DNA of 64,000 nucleotides from JAWLHJ01 sp039587535 (GTDB lineage: Bacteria; Gemmatimonadota; Gemmatimonadetes; Longimicrobiales; Gaopeijiaceae), in NCBI GenBank assembly GCA_039587535.1, contig JBDHIF010000008.1, forward strand, positions 21,547-85,546. The letters are read 5' to 3'. Position numbers and translations under genes: made by a program. Positions 24,686 to 34,314 of this stretch are shown piece by piece (the stretch's first letter is position 1; each line of letters starts with the position of its first letter). The notes beneath the pieces are model-generated. The model was given only the letters and a program-made list of their open reading frames with translations. It had not been told where the DNA came from and ran no database searches.

Positions 24686-26353
24686 TCAGGCCAATCCCAC
24701 GATGGTCCCATCCTCCTCGACCCGCATGCCCACGGACGCCGGCTTCAACGGGAGGCCGGGCATCGTCATCATGTCTCCGGTCTTCGCAACGACGAAGCCC
24801 GCCCCGGCGGCGGGTGCTACCTCCCGAACGGTGATGCGGAAGTCGGTAGGGGCCCCGAGCCGTGTCGGGTCATCGCTGAACGAGTACTGTGTCTTGGCCA
24901 TGCAGACCGGGGCGGTGCCCATGCCCAGGGCCTCGCATTCCTCGATCTGTCGCCGGGCAGCCGGTAGGTAGTCTACACCGTCAGCCCGGTAGATCTCCCG
25001 GGCCACCGTCTCGATCTTGTCGGTCAGGGGCATCTCGTCGGGATATAGCGGCTCGAACGCGGCGCCGTCCGCTTCGAGAAGCGTCCATACGGCGTCGGCC
25101 AGGTCGAGGCATCCCGTGCCCGTCCTCGTGTACGGGTCGGCCACTACGGCCTCGGCTCCAATCGCGGCGCACCCCGCTACCATGGCCTGGAGCTCTGCCT
25201 CGGTATCGGATGGGAACCGGTTCACCCCCACCACGGGCTCCAGCCCGAACTTACGGATGTTCTCGACGTGCCTCAGGACGTTGGGGAGCCCCCGCTTGAG
25301 AGCCTCTACGTTCTCGCTCCGGAGCTCATCCAGGCGGACTCCGCCGTTGAGCTTTGCGGCTCGAACGGTGGCTGCGATGACCACGGCATCAGGGGACAGA
25401 CCGCCGAAGCGACACTTGATGTTCAGGAACTTCTCGGCGCCCAGGTCCGCACCGAAGCCGGCTTCGGTAATCGCCACGTCCCCCAGCGCCAACCCGGCCC
25501 GCGTGGCCAGGAGCGAGTTGCATCCATGCGCGATATTGGCGAAAGGCCCGCCGTGGACGAAGGCCGGGGTGCCCCCGAGGGTTTGCACCAGGTTGGGCGA
25601 GATCGCGTCTTTGAGAAGGAGCGCCATCGCCCCCTGGGCCTCCAGCTGGCTCGCGCGAATCGGCCTTCCGTCCACGTCGTAAGCCACCACGATCTCACCC
25701 AAGCGGCGCTCCAGGTCAGCGGGTCCGTCGGCCAGGCAGAACACGGCCATGACCTCGGAGGCGGCGGTGATGTCGAAGCCGTCCTCCCGGGGAAGGCCCC
25801 CGGTACGTCCGCCCAGGCCGATGACCATGGAGCGCAGTGCCCGATCGTTCATGTCCACCGCGCGCTTCCAGACCACCCGGCGGGGGTCGATCCGGAGGGT
25901 GTTGGGCCGATGAAGGTGGTTGTCCAGCATCGCCGCCAGGAGGGCGTTGGCCGAGGAGATTGCGTGGAAATCCCCGGTGAAGTGCAGGTTCAAGTCCTCC
26001 ATGGGAATCACCTGCGAATACCCTCCACCAGCGGCGCCGCCCTTGATCCCGAAGACTGGTCCGAGGCTGGGCTCACGGAGACAGAGGACCGGGTTCCGGT
26101 CCCGCAGGCTCATCGCGTCGGCCAGCCCAACAGAAAGTGTGGACTTTCCCTCACCGGCCGGTGTGGGGTGGACGCCCGTGACCAGTACCAGCTTCCCCGG
26201 GGTGCCCGCGCGTTCCCGGATCAAGCGGAGGGGCACTTTTGCCTTGGCCCGCCCGTACGGCTCGATCTCGTGCTCCTGAAGGCCCAGCTTTCCGGCAATC
26301 TCGCCGATGGGACGCGGATGGGCGGCTTGGGCGATCTGGATGTCGGTGAGCAT
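24686..26353 (-). CDS. fhs: formate--tetrahydrofolate ligase
   Basis: A 555-residue Fhs that makes 10-formyl-THF from formate, ATP and THF. It carries the P-loop TPAGEGKSTLSVGLADAM, the LREPSLGPVFGIKGGAAGGGY substrate loop, the HFTGDFHAISSANALL segment, and the GGPFANIAHGCNS block. Length matches the family. ATG 26353 (MLTDIQIAQ) is preferred; the longer frame adds 18 unrelated residues. Formate may come from outside or from other pathways. Together with glyA and the formate dehydrogenase in this window it indicates active formate/one-carbon metabolism. Confidence 0.96.
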   Translation of the reverse strand: MLTDIQIAQAAHPRPIGEIAGKLGLQEHEIEPYGRAKAKVPLRLIRERAGTPGKLVLVTGVHPTPAGEGKSTLSVGLADAMSLRDRNPVLCLREPSLGPVFGIKGGAAGGGYSQVIPMEDLNLHFTGDFHAISSANALLAAMLDNHLHRPNTLRIDPRRVVWKRAVDMNDRALRSMVIGLGGRTGGLPREDGFDITAASEVMAVFCLADGPADLERRLGEIVVAYDVDGRPIRASQLEAQGAMALLLKDAISPNLVQTLGGTPAFVHGGPFANIAHGCNSLLATRAGLALGDVAITEAGFGADLGAEKFLNIKCRFGGLSPDAVVIAATVRAAKLNGGVRLDELRSENVEALKRGLPNVLRHVENIRKFGLEPVVGVNRFPSDTEAELQAMVAGCAAIGAEAVVADPYTRTGTGCLDLADAVWTLLEADGAAFEPLYPDEMPLTDKIETVAREIYRADGVDYLPAARRQIEECEALGMGTAPVCMAKTQYSFSDDPTRLGAPTDFRITVREVAPAAGAGFVVAKTGDMMTMPGLPLKPASVGMRVEEDGTIVGLA

Positions 26354-26447
26354 GCGCGCAGTGCCTTCGGTTGTGGGCAGGCGTGTTTCGGCAGCCCACA
26401 GGGTCAATGCCTACGCCGCAGTCCGCAAGTCCCCAAACTGGGGAAAC

Positions 26448-29400
26448 TCATTCCCCCCCGCGCCAGACGTCCACAGGCACCTCGTCGTTTCTGATAGCGG
26501 CATCATCGACCCACGGATAGGCACCGTACGCTCGGGCTTCGGGCCAGATCTCGTCCAACGTGTCAGCGTCGTAGAGGACGCCGCCTTGCATGACGTAACG
26601 GATGTCGGTCGTGCTGCGGATGTCCTCCAGCGGATTGGAGCCCAGAACCAGCAGGTCAGCGAGCTTTCCCACCTCGAGGGTGCCCAGGTCGTCCAGAGCA
26701 CCGAGGAAGTACGCGCCCTCCTTCGTCCCGAGCTCGATGGCTCTGAGGGGCCCCATGGCCGAGGCCGCCATCCAGACTTCCCAGTGGGGTGCGATGCCGT
26801 GCGCCTGCCCGTGGGCGCCGATCGCCCCGTGCCCTCCGGCCTCGATGACGTCTTTGACCCCCTCCGCGAGTACCCGATAGGTGTAGTCGGTCTCAGGTCG
26901 TAGCTCCCGCCTACGGGCGTGAGGAAGGAAGGATCGCCATGGCATCCAGCGGAGTAGCTTCTCGTCGTCATAATAGTCGGACTCGGCCCAGAAGTAGTCC
27001 TGGTTCCATGGCCCCATCCCGACGCCGAACGTCACGGAATAGACCGTCTCGGCCTGTCCGAAGAAGCGGGTCACGTCACTGTACAGGGGGAGGTAGCCTA
27101 GGGGGTGCTCCCACCCGGTGTGCCCGTCCATGATCATGCTGAGGTTGTACTCGAGGTCTCCACCTTCGGCGGTGACCATCAAGCCGCGAGCTCGGGCCGC
27201 CTCGGATACCCACTGCCGTTGCTGGCGACGAGGCTGCATGTACTGCTTCAACGATACGGCGCCCCAAGACTGGAGGCGATCGACGTTGTCCAGCGTCACT
27301 TCGTAGCTCGACAGGTCGTTCTGGCGGAACCCGTCACCGTTGTAGAGCGGGGGACCGGTCGAGTAGGTCCGGGGCCCCGGAAGGGCACCGGCACGGATCA
27401 GCTCGGCGACCGTTTGCACGTTCTGGTGCCACATGGAGTTGTCCATGCTGGTGGTCACTCCGTAGGCGAGATAGACCGCGGTCTCGTGGTTCTTCGTGCC
27501 GAAGACGCCCCGTGTCTCCCGATGATGGTGGGCGTGCATGTCTACCAGGCCGGGCATGAGGGTCATGCCCTCCGCGTCGATCACCCGGTCCACCCCTTCG
27601 GTGGCGCAGTCGCCCACGCACGTGATGCGGCTCCCCGAGACCACCAGGGTCCCGCGCTCGATGACTTCCCGCCCCTCGGCCAAGGCGATGATGCGAGCGT
27701 CGGTGAATGCCACCTGTCCGGGTGGGATCCGACGCGGGACCGTGAGCTGCGCTTCCGTCGACTCGCTCTGGCCGGCCTCTACCTCGTAGACGACGTGAAC
27801 GGGGCCGGTCCCGTACTCCAGGGTGCCGGCATCCCGCCAGCGCAAAAACATGCCACCCGTGCGTGAGACCTGTGTCACCGGGAAGGTACCCGCCGCCTTG
27901 TCCACATGCGGTGGCTCGTCACCCGTTCCCGCCTCCGGGAACGGAGTCAGATACACGTTGTCCCCTTCCTGGAACGCCACCCATCGACCGTCGGGTGACG
28001 GAGCGATCTCGTCGGCGTACGGAAAGGTGAGGTGCACCCTCTCCCCGGAGCCGTCAGATCCCACGGAGACGAGCGCGACCAGCGGGCTTCCGTCACCTCG
28101 CTCCTGATCCTCGGCGAAGTAGATGCGGCCCTCCGGTCCCCAGGCCGGCTGGACGATGGAGCGTCGAGAGACCCCGTACACTCCCACCTCGGATGGTGGA
28201 TTGACCCGGGTCACGGCCCGGGCCGGCCCGCCGTCCGCTGGGACCAGCACCAGGTCGTAGAAAGGATTGAACATCCATCCCCTGCCGTGGTTGGTCACCC
28301 CCGACCCTCGTACCACCAGCACGTCCTGCCCGTCGGGGGCGAAGACCGGGTTCAAGTATTCTCCATCCTCCTCGGTCAGCCGGCGGGGCTCACCGCCCGA
28401 CGAGGACACGCTCCAGAGGTGACCGCGCGCCCGGTCGTCGGCCGACGTGAAGACCAGTGTGCTGCCGTCCGGGCTCCATGCCGGGGAATACTCGAACGGT
28501 CCGAAGGAGCTGGGGGTGACTCGGCGCGGCGTGCCGTTCGGAAGCTCCATGACCCAGACGCGGCCGACCGCCTGAAAGGCCAAGCGCTGCCCGTCCGGTG
28601 ATGCGGTGTGCCAGCGGAGGAACCGCGCTCGGAAGGGATCGTCGGTGATGGAGAATGGCTGGTACGCTCGCTCAGAGATCACCCGATGCACGCGGGCCGC
28701 GAACGGAATGGTGCTCACCGCGCCACCCGTCACGTCGACCCGGTGAATTCCCCCACCTTGCGTGATGAAGATGGATTCCCCGTCCGGAGCCCAGGCGTAC
28801 CCGGGGAGCACCCCACCGTCACCACCGTCGGAATGGTCGTACTCGATGGGGTCCATCACCACGCGCTCGGCCCCCGTACGCAGGTCTCGGATCCACAGGG
28901 CCGTGCGGGGACCGAAGGAGTGTCCCCGGTAGCTGAGCGTGCCGTTGGGAATCTTCCGCCCGAATGCCAGATACCGACCATCGGGCGAGATCTCCGGGGC
29001 GAATCCGCCGCCGCTGGACAGGCGGATCTGGGTGTTCGCCATACCGCCTGTGATCTTGATGACCTCGCCGCTCGTGAGCTCCAGACGGCGTAGCTGCACG
29101 TCGCCCCCCACGGACCCCTGCAACGTGCGTGCCTTGGTGATCTGGAAGTAGACGTGGCGCCCATCGGCCGAAACGGACGGCCAGGCCGAGGCCTCGAGCT
29201 CCTCGCCCAGCAAGGCGACGCCCGTGCCACCGTCCCGATGATACATCCAGAGCCCCCCTGGCTGCCGCCGGACCACGATGTACTGCCCATCCGGGGTCCA
29301 GTGCGGCTGCGACACGCGGACCGAGCCGTCTTCGAAGACCGGCCTCGGGTTGCTCCCGTCGGCATTCATGAGCCACAGGTTGTATTGGCCCGTCCGGTCG

Positions 29401-29726
29401 CTGACGAAGGCGATCGTGCGTCCGTCGGGTGAGATCCTCGGGTCGAAGTTCACCGCGATCCCGCTGTCCTGCGTCAGAGACTCAGCCTGGCCTCCTTCAA
29501 CGGGCATCCGGTGCACGTGCCCGAGAAGGTCGAAGACGAGCCATGCGCCCGTCGGGTCCACGTCGAGAGACATCCAGGTGCCCTCGGACGTGGTGAAGTC
29601 GATCTCCCGGGTCTCCCCTCTGGGCTCGGTTACGTCCCAGGCTTCCTGCCCCTTCGTCCCGCCGGCACTTCCCAGCAGCAGGATCAGGGTAAGCAGTGCG
29701 ACCAGGGAGCCACGCCGATCGTGCAT
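26448..29726 (-). CDS. secreted TolB-like beta-propeller amidohydrolase
   Basis: A 1092-residue exported protein. A signal peptide is visible (HDRRGSLVALLTLILLLGSAGG, cut probably after GTKGQ). Residues about 30-660 are a WD40/PD40 propeller with many SPDGR-type repeats (ISPDGRTIAFVSDRTG, WTPDGQYIVV, SPDGRYLAFGRK and similar). Residues about 680-1090 are an amidohydrolase: MPGLVDMHAHHH supplies the first metal histidines, followed by DGHTGWEHP, GGHGAIGAHGQAHGIAPHWE, and the LEVGKLADLLVLGSNPLEDI tail. The architecture resembles Tricorn-like periplasmic amidohydrolases common in Gemmatimonadota. It probably hydrolyses cyclic amides or peptides; the substrate is unknown. ATG 29726 is chosen for the signal peptide. 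Confidence 0.9.
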   Translation of the reverse strand: MHDRRGSLVALLTLILLLGSAGGTKGQEAWDVTEPRGETREIDFTTSEGTWMSLDVDPTGAWLVFDLLGHVHRMPVEGGQAESLTQDSGIAVNFDPRISPDGRTIAFVSDRTGQYNLWLMNADGSNPRPVFEDGSVRVSQPHWTPDGQYIVVRRQPGGLWMYHRDGGTGVALLGEELEASAWPSVSADGRHVYFQITKARTLQGSVGGDVQLRRLELTSGEVIKITGGMANTQIRLSSGGGFAPEISPDGRYLAFGRKIPNGTLSYRGHSFGPRTALWIRDLRTGAERVVMDPIEYDHSDGGDGGVLPGYAWAPDGESIFITQGGGIHRVDVTGGAVSTIPFAARVHRVISERAYQPFSITDDPFRARFLRWHTASPDGQRLAFQAVGRVWVMELPNGTPRRVTPSSFGPFEYSPAWSPDGSTLVFTSADDRARGHLWSVSSSGGEPRRLTEEDGEYLNPVFAPDGQDVLVVRGSGVTNHGRGWMFNPFYDLVLVPADGGPARAVTRVNPPSEVGVYGVSRRSIVQPAWGPEGRIYFAEDQERGDGSPLVALVSVGSDGSGERVHLTFPYADEIAPSPDGRWVAFQEGDNVYLTPFPEAGTGDEPPHVDKAAGTFPVTQVSRTGGMFLRWRDAGTLEYGTGPVHVVYEVEAGQSESTEAQLTVPRRIPPGQVAFTDARIIALAEGREVIERGTLVVSGSRITCVGDCATEGVDRVIDAEGMTLMPGLVDMHAHHHRETRGVFGTKNHETAVYLAYGVTTSMDNSMWHQNVQTVAELIRAGALPGPRTYSTGPPLYNGDGFRQNDLSSYEVTLDNVDRLQSWGAVSLKQYMQPRRQQRQWVSEAARARGLMVTAEGGDLEYNLSMIMDGHTGWEHPLGYLPLYSDVTRFFGQAETVYSVTFGVGMGPWNQDYFWAESDYYDDEKLLRWMPWRSFLPHARRRELRPETDYTYRVLAEGVKDVIEAGGHGAIGAHGQAHGIAPHWEVWMAASAMGPLRAIELGTKEGAYFLGALDDLGTLEVGKLADLLVLGSNPLEDIRSTTDIRYVMQGGVLYDADTLDEIWPEARAYGAYPWVDDAAIRNDEVPVDVWRGGE

Positions 29727-29886
29727 GATGCGCCTTCCGTCAGAGGTGATTGCTGGGGAGCCGGGGTGCAGCATCGCTCGGGATCTCAGCCTACGCCTCC
29801 GGCCCGTTCTCCGCGAGCCGTCCGGCATCGACCTCTCCGCTCGACGCGCTGAACAGCTCTGACAATGCCCCTGTGCGTGTCGGTGC

Positions 29887-31485
29887 CTACGGTGCCGCTT
29901 CGAGCGCCCTCCGATACGTGTCCGCGTCCCGGTCGCCGGCTTCGAGGAGTGCGTCGGCACGGGCCTGGGCGCTGTCCGCCGCCGCTGTGCGACCTTCCGC
30001 TCGGTACAGGGAGGCCAGGCTCAGCCAGATATTGGCGTTGTCCGGGTTCTCCGCGACCCCCTTCACGAACGCGGCTTCGGCGCCGTCCAGGTTACCGGCC
30101 ACACGAAGCACGCCGCCAGCCTTCGCCCACTCGTTGGAGGTGTCGGACTGCAGGATCGGAAGGGCCGCCACGCCCGCGCCGACGAGGGCTGCACCCGTCA
30201 GCGACAGGAGTCGTCGCCATCTCCCGTCTCGGACCGCCGCCGTCAGAATCGCCACACCGGCTCCGGCGAATACGCCCAGTGACGGAACCATCACGACCCT
30301 CAGACGCGCGATATAGAAGAAGAGGAGGACGGTGGCAGCGGCGGTAGCCAGTGGAATCCAGAGGTGGAGCCTCTCCCTACGCATCGCGATCGACATGCCG
30401 GGGATGGCAAGGGCGAAGAGGAGCAGGAACGAGGGCGTCCACCGCAAGACGCCGGAGTAGTGTCGTTGATAGTCGAAGCTCGCGTAGGTCGTGGCCTCGA
30501 AGTCATTCACCAGGAGCAAAGATCGTCGCCCCAGGAGCGCGAGCTCGCGGCCAGGGTTCTCGGCCACGTGGGCGAGTCCGCGTCGGAAGTACCAGCTCGA
30601 GACTTCCCGGTCCTCGAAGGGCCGCCCCTCCACCTCCTCCGCGAGGACCTTCATGCTCGCGAAGATGTCTCCATCGAAGCCGGACGGAAGGACGTATTGG
30701 GCCTCGGCCTGAGGGTTGTGTCCGATGTAGAAGTTGTGCCCCGCGCTCGTGGTCAGGAGCACCAGCTCACCGGAGGCTGCGACGTTGACGAGCGTCACGG
30801 GGGCCACTCCCATCGCGAGCCCGGCCGCCAGAGCGAGTGCGGCTCGTGAGGGTGCGGGCGATCGACGAAGCCACGGTACCGTCAGGGCCGCCAGGCCGGC
30901 CAACAGCACGTTCGGGCGAGTGGCTGCGGTGAGTCCGAACAGCAGGCCCGCCGCAAGGAATCCGCGGGGCCGGCGGGCGCGGTCGACGACCACCAGTGCT
31001 GCGGTCAACAGGAAGAGGGTGAGCGGCACCGGGTTCAGGTCCGCCGCGAAGAACACGAGCGGGCCGTAAACGGCCGTCACCAGGCCGGCCGCCCATCCGG
31101 CGATGGCTCCGAAGTGCCGCCACGCCAGGAGCGACACCATCGCGCAGGTACCGGCATCCATCAGGCCGGTCACGACCCGAATGCCGTAGAACGCGTTCTC
31201 GCCGAGAAGCTGGTACAAGCCGGCAAGGAAGTACGGGTAGAGCGGGCTGTTCAGGGAAAGAGGACCATCGAAGGGAACCAGGTCGCCCCCCGAGATTGCC
31301 TCGGCCGCGAGCAGGTAGGGCAGGTTGCCGCCGAGGGGGTTGAAGTAGAGCGGGTCGGCCAGCATCACCTCGTTGTGGACGAGGCGGAGGGCCGCCGCCG
31401 CGAGCCACACGCCAAGGAGCATTCGTACGGGAGGCCGGGCGTGACGGCTCGGAGCCACCAGGGCGCGGGACGTTGTCGACGACAT
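29887..31485 (-). CDS. membrane glycosyltransferase (GT39/ArnT-like) with C-terminal TPR
   Basis: A 532-residue polytopic protein. About ten hydrophobic segments span residues 20-440. An acidic segment in the first outer loop (HNEVMLADPLYF) and the LNSPLYPYFLAGLYQLLGENAFYGIRV segment resemble dolichol-phosphate-mannose or ArnT-like GT-C enzymes. Residues about 445-532 form a soluble tail with one or two tetratricopeptide-like repeats (AGGVLRVAGNLDGAEAAFVK, IWLSLASLYRAEGR). It likely transfers a lipid-linked sugar outside the membrane. Acceptor unknown; the TPR tail may bind a partner. Confidence 0.75.
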   Translation of the reverse strand: MSSTTSRALVAPSRHARPPVRMLLGVWLAAAALRLVHNEVMLADPLYFNPLGGNLPYLLAAEAISGGDLVPFDGPLSLNSPLYPYFLAGLYQLLGENAFYGIRVVTGLMDAGTCAMVSLLAWRHFGAIAGWAAGLVTAVYGPLVFFAADLNPVPLTLFLLTAALVVVDRARRPRGFLAAGLLFGLTAATRPNVLLAGLAALTVPWLRRSPAPSRAALALAAGLAMGVAPVTLVNVAASGELVLLTTSAGHNFYIGHNPQAEAQYVLPSGFDGDIFASMKVLAEEVEGRPFEDREVSSWYFRRGLAHVAENPGRELALLGRRSLLLVNDFEATTYASFDYQRHYSGVLRWTPSFLLLFALAIPGMSIAMRRERLHLWIPLATAAATVLLFFYIARLRVVMVPSLGVFAGAGVAILTAAVRDGRWRRLLSLTGAALVGAGVAALPILQSDTSNEWAKAGGVLRVAGNLDGAEAAFVKGVAENPDNANIWLSLASLYRAEGRTAAADSAQARADALLEAGDRDADTYRRALEAAP

Positions 31486-31630
31486 GGGCAGAATCTACCG
31501 GTCGCTGGCGTGCCGGCTACCCACGTTGAAGATTCAGCGTGCTCGATCCGTAGAACAAGCTGACCCGGCACCGCGCCGAGCACGGACGTCGGAAACGCTG
31601 GCCACAGCACACCTCGGAAGGGAGGGACCC

Positions 31631-32218
31631 GTGGGAGCCTGGATTCCCCTGATCGTCATTGTCGCCGTCATCGGTTATGGCATCATGCTCTACAACCGCC
31701 TGGTCGCCCTCCGGGAGCGATTCAAGAACGCGTTCGCCCAGATCGACGTGCAGCTGAAACGTCGCTACGACCTGATCCCCAACCTCGTGGAGACGGCGAA
31801 GGGGTACATGAGCCACGAGAAGGACACGCTGGAGGCTGTGATCCGCGCGCGGAACGAGGCCCAGAAGGTGGAGCAGGTGGCCTCCAGCAACCCGGGTGAT
31901 CCATCGGCGATGCAGAAGCTCGCCAGCGCCGAGCAGCAGCTCGGGGGAGCGCTTTCCCGGTTGTTCGCACTCTCCGAGGCGTACCCGGACCTCAAGGCCA
32001 ATCAGAACATGATGCAGCTGCAGGAGGAGCTCGCGTCGACCGAAAACCGTATCGCCTTCTCGCGACAGGCCTTCAACGACGCGGTCATGACCTACAACAC
32101 GGCGCGTCAGACAGTCCCGACGAACATCGTGGCCAACTCGTTCCGATTCGAGGCCGCCGAGTTCTTCGAGATCGACCGGGACGAGGAGCGTGACGCGCCC
32201 CGAGTCTCGTTCGGCTGA
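31631..32218 (+). CDS. LemA family protein
   Basis: A 195-residue LemA protein: one N-terminal membrane helix (WIPLIVIVAVIGYGIML), then the family core RERFKNAFAQIDVQLKRRYDLIPNLVETAKGYMSHEK, and LFALSEAYPDLKANQNMMQLQEEL, TENRIAFSRQAFNDAVMTYN. The start is GTG 31631, preceded by GGGAGGG; an in-frame extension to 31484 has no membrane or family similarity. LemA genes are commonly next to M48 or TPM-domain genes, as here. Exact role unknown; it forms a long helical bundle outside the membrane. Confidence 0.93.
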   Translation: MGAWIPLIVIVAVIGYGIMLYNRLVALRERFKNAFAQIDVQLKRRYDLIPNLVETAKGYMSHEKDTLEAVIRARNEAQKVEQVASSNPGDPSAMQKLASAEQQLGGALSRLFALSEAYPDLKANQNMMQLQEELASTENRIAFSRQAFNDAVMTYNTARQTVPTNIVANSFRFEAAEFFEIDRDEERDAPRVSFG

Positions 32219-32301
32219 GCCGCCAAGGGGCGCGTGGCGCGTTGACCGACCGGGGCCCACACGGCGCCCCGGCGTCATGAGGCGCTGACGCGGCATCTCC
32301 G

Positions 32302-34314
32302 ATGGACTTCTTCGAGGCACAGGGAAGGGCGCGTAGCCTGTCTCGCCGGCTGGTGGTGCTGTACGGGCTGGCGGTGACGGTGATCATCGTCGGTGTCTAC
32401 ATGACCGTCGCCGTGGGATTGCAGTTCGCCCCGACCGAAGAGGGTCTGGAGGCGGCGGCGCGCCCGCTGTTCGATCCCCCCCTCTTCGCCGCGGTGGCGG
32501 TTGGTATGCTCGCGGTCATCGGCGGAGGCTCAGCCTTCAGGACGGCTCAGCTTCGCCGGGGAGGGGGCGCGGTCGCCGAGCTGCTGGGCGGCCGACGCCT
32601 GGATCCTGGCTCGTCCGACCCGCTCGAGCGGCGGCTCCTGAACGTGGTCGAGGAAATGGCCATCGCCTCGGGGATTCCCGTGCCAGCCGTGTATGTCATG
32701 GACAACGAGGCGGGAATCAACGCCTTCGCCGCCGGCCACACCATCCACGACGCGGCAGTGGCGATCACTCGCGGAGGGTTGGAGACCCTTAGCCGGGACG
32801 AGCTTCAGGGCGTGATGGCCCATGAGTTCAGCCACATCCTCAACGGCGACATGCGGCTCAATATCCGCCTCATGGGGGTGCTCTTCGGCATCCTGCTGCT
32901 GACGGTCATCGGTCGGGGGATTCTCCGGGGCGGGTACTACTCCGGCGGATCCCGGCGGAGCCGTGCAGGGAAGGGCAACGGCGGCCAGATCGTGCTCGTG
33001 GGCATCGCGCTCATCGTGCTCGGGTACCTCGGGGTGTTCTTCGGTCGGTTGATTCAGGCGGCGGTATCCCGCCAGAGAGAGTTCCTCGCGGACGCCGCGG
33101 CGGTTCAGTTCACGCGGAATCCGCTAGGGATCTCGGGGGCCCTCAGGAAGATCGGAGGATCCGCCAACGGGTCGAAGATCCAGAACCATCACGCTCAGGA
33201 GGCCGGCCACCTCTTCTTCAGCGAGGGCATTCGTAGCGCCTTTTCCAGCTCTTTCGCCACGCACCCTCCGCTGGATGTCAGGATCAGGCGGGTCGACCCC
33301 GCGTGGGACGGAACCTACGTGGAGCCCGAGCGGGTCACCGCCGTGGCCGTCGAAGACCGGGCCGGCGGCGGTGGCGGGGGCCGGATCGCCACAACCGGAG
33401 GACCGTTCCCCGTGCCTATTCCCGGGCTGCCGGACATGGCGGATGGCGGAATCGCGGCCGCCGGCGTGCTGGCCACGGCGGGTACGCTGAACGCGGGTCA
33501 CCTGGAACGGGCGCGTACCATCCTGGCGAAGATTCCAGAAGAGGCACGGGAGGCTGCCCGCGACGCCGGGGGCGCCGTGGCGGTCGTGGTGGCACTGCTG
33601 CTGGCGGACGATCCCGACATCCGAGAACGTCAGGACAAGTTGGTAGGGGAAGCGCTGGGAGAGGAGTGGGCGGGGCGGGCGGCACGCCTTCGCTCATCCG
33701 TTGTCCAGGCTGGGCCCCAGGGACGGCTGCCGCTGCTGGAGCTCTGTCTCCCGTCTCTGAGATCGCTGGACGAACATCGGGCCGATGCGCTGCGCCGGTT
33801 GGTGGGTCCGTTGTCCAGAGCGGACGGAGCGGTTGATGTGTTTGATTTCGCCCTCTTCCACGTACTCCGCCGCGCACTCCCCGGCGGCTCGGATCCGGCC
33901 AGCTCGGGCAGGGTCGGCGCGGGCCTGTCTCGCCGACGGGCCGAGGCTGAAGCGCTCCTTTCCGCGCTGGCTTGGGCGGGATCACAGGACGAGGATGGGG
34001 CGATCGAGGCGTTTCGGGCGGGGTCAGCGGAGTGGGGATCCTCCGCGGCGTCGGCGCTCCGGCTGCAGCCCGTCGGGGGCCTGGATCTGGAGCGTGTGGA
34101 CCACGCGCTCGGCCGAATGGAGACGCTCCCTCCGAAGGACCGTAAGAAGCTTCTCCGGGCGCTAGAGCGCACGGTTCTGGCTGATCGCGCGGTGACCGTG
34201 GACGAGCTCGAGTTGCTTCGAGCCGTGGCGGAGGCCCTGGACGTACCCATGCCGCCGCTTTCGGTGACGGACGTGAATTCGGAGCGCTCGGACGCGACGC
34301 GGGCAGGCGGCTAG
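32302..34314 (+). CDS. M48 family metallopeptidase with TerB-like C-terminal region
   Basis: A 670-residue membrane protease. Two N-terminal helices (about residues 20-38 and 55-73) precede the M48 domain with the zinc motif MAHEFSHILNGD at about residues 172-183. Two more hydrophobic segments follow (LMGVLFGILLLTVIGRGIL, then VLVGIALIVLGYLGVFFG), then the third zinc ligand region (SRQREFLADAAAVQFT) and FATHPPLDVRI. Residues about 370-670 are a long helical tail whose end (RALERTVLADRAVTVDELELL) resembles TerB-type domains. LemA directly upstream is the usual partner. The final stop overlaps the 3' end of the convergent broken gene. Confidence 0.9.
   Translation: MDFFEAQGRARSLSRRLVVLYGLAVTVIIVGVYMTVAVGLQFAPTEEGLEAAARPLFDPPLFAAVAVGMLAVIGGGSAFRTAQLRRGGGAVAELLGGRRLDPGSSDPLERRLLNVVEEMAIASGIPVPAVYVMDNEAGINAFAAGHTIHDAAVAITRGGLETLSRDELQGVMAHEFSHILNGDMRLNIRLMGVLFGILLLTVIGRGILRGGYYSGGSRRSRAGKGNGGQIVLVGIALIVLGYLGVFFGRLIQAAVSRQREFLADAAAVQFTRNPLGISGALRKIGGSANGSKIQNHHAQEAGHLFFSEGIRSAFSSSFATHPPLDVRIRRVDPAWDGTYVEPERVTAVAVEDRAGGGGGGRIATTGGPFPVPIPGLPDMADGGIAAAGVLATAGTLNAGHLERARTILAKIPEEAREAARDAGGAVAVVVALLLADDPDIRERQDKLVGEALGEEWAGRAARLRSSVVQAGPQGRLPLLELCLPSLRSLDEHRADALRRLVGPLSRADGAVDVFDFALFHVLRRALPGGSDPASSGRVGAGLSRRRAEAEALLSALAWAGSQDEDGAIEAFRAGSAEWGSSAASALRLQPVGGLDLERVDHALGRMETLPPKDRKKLLRALERTVLADRAVTVDELELLRAVAEALDVPMPPLSVTDVNSERSDATRAGG

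Noticed and set aside
32250..32272. Hairpin CCGGGGC / GCCCCGG between lemA and the M48 gene as terminator
   Set aside because: No T tract follows, and the two genes are normally cotranscribed.
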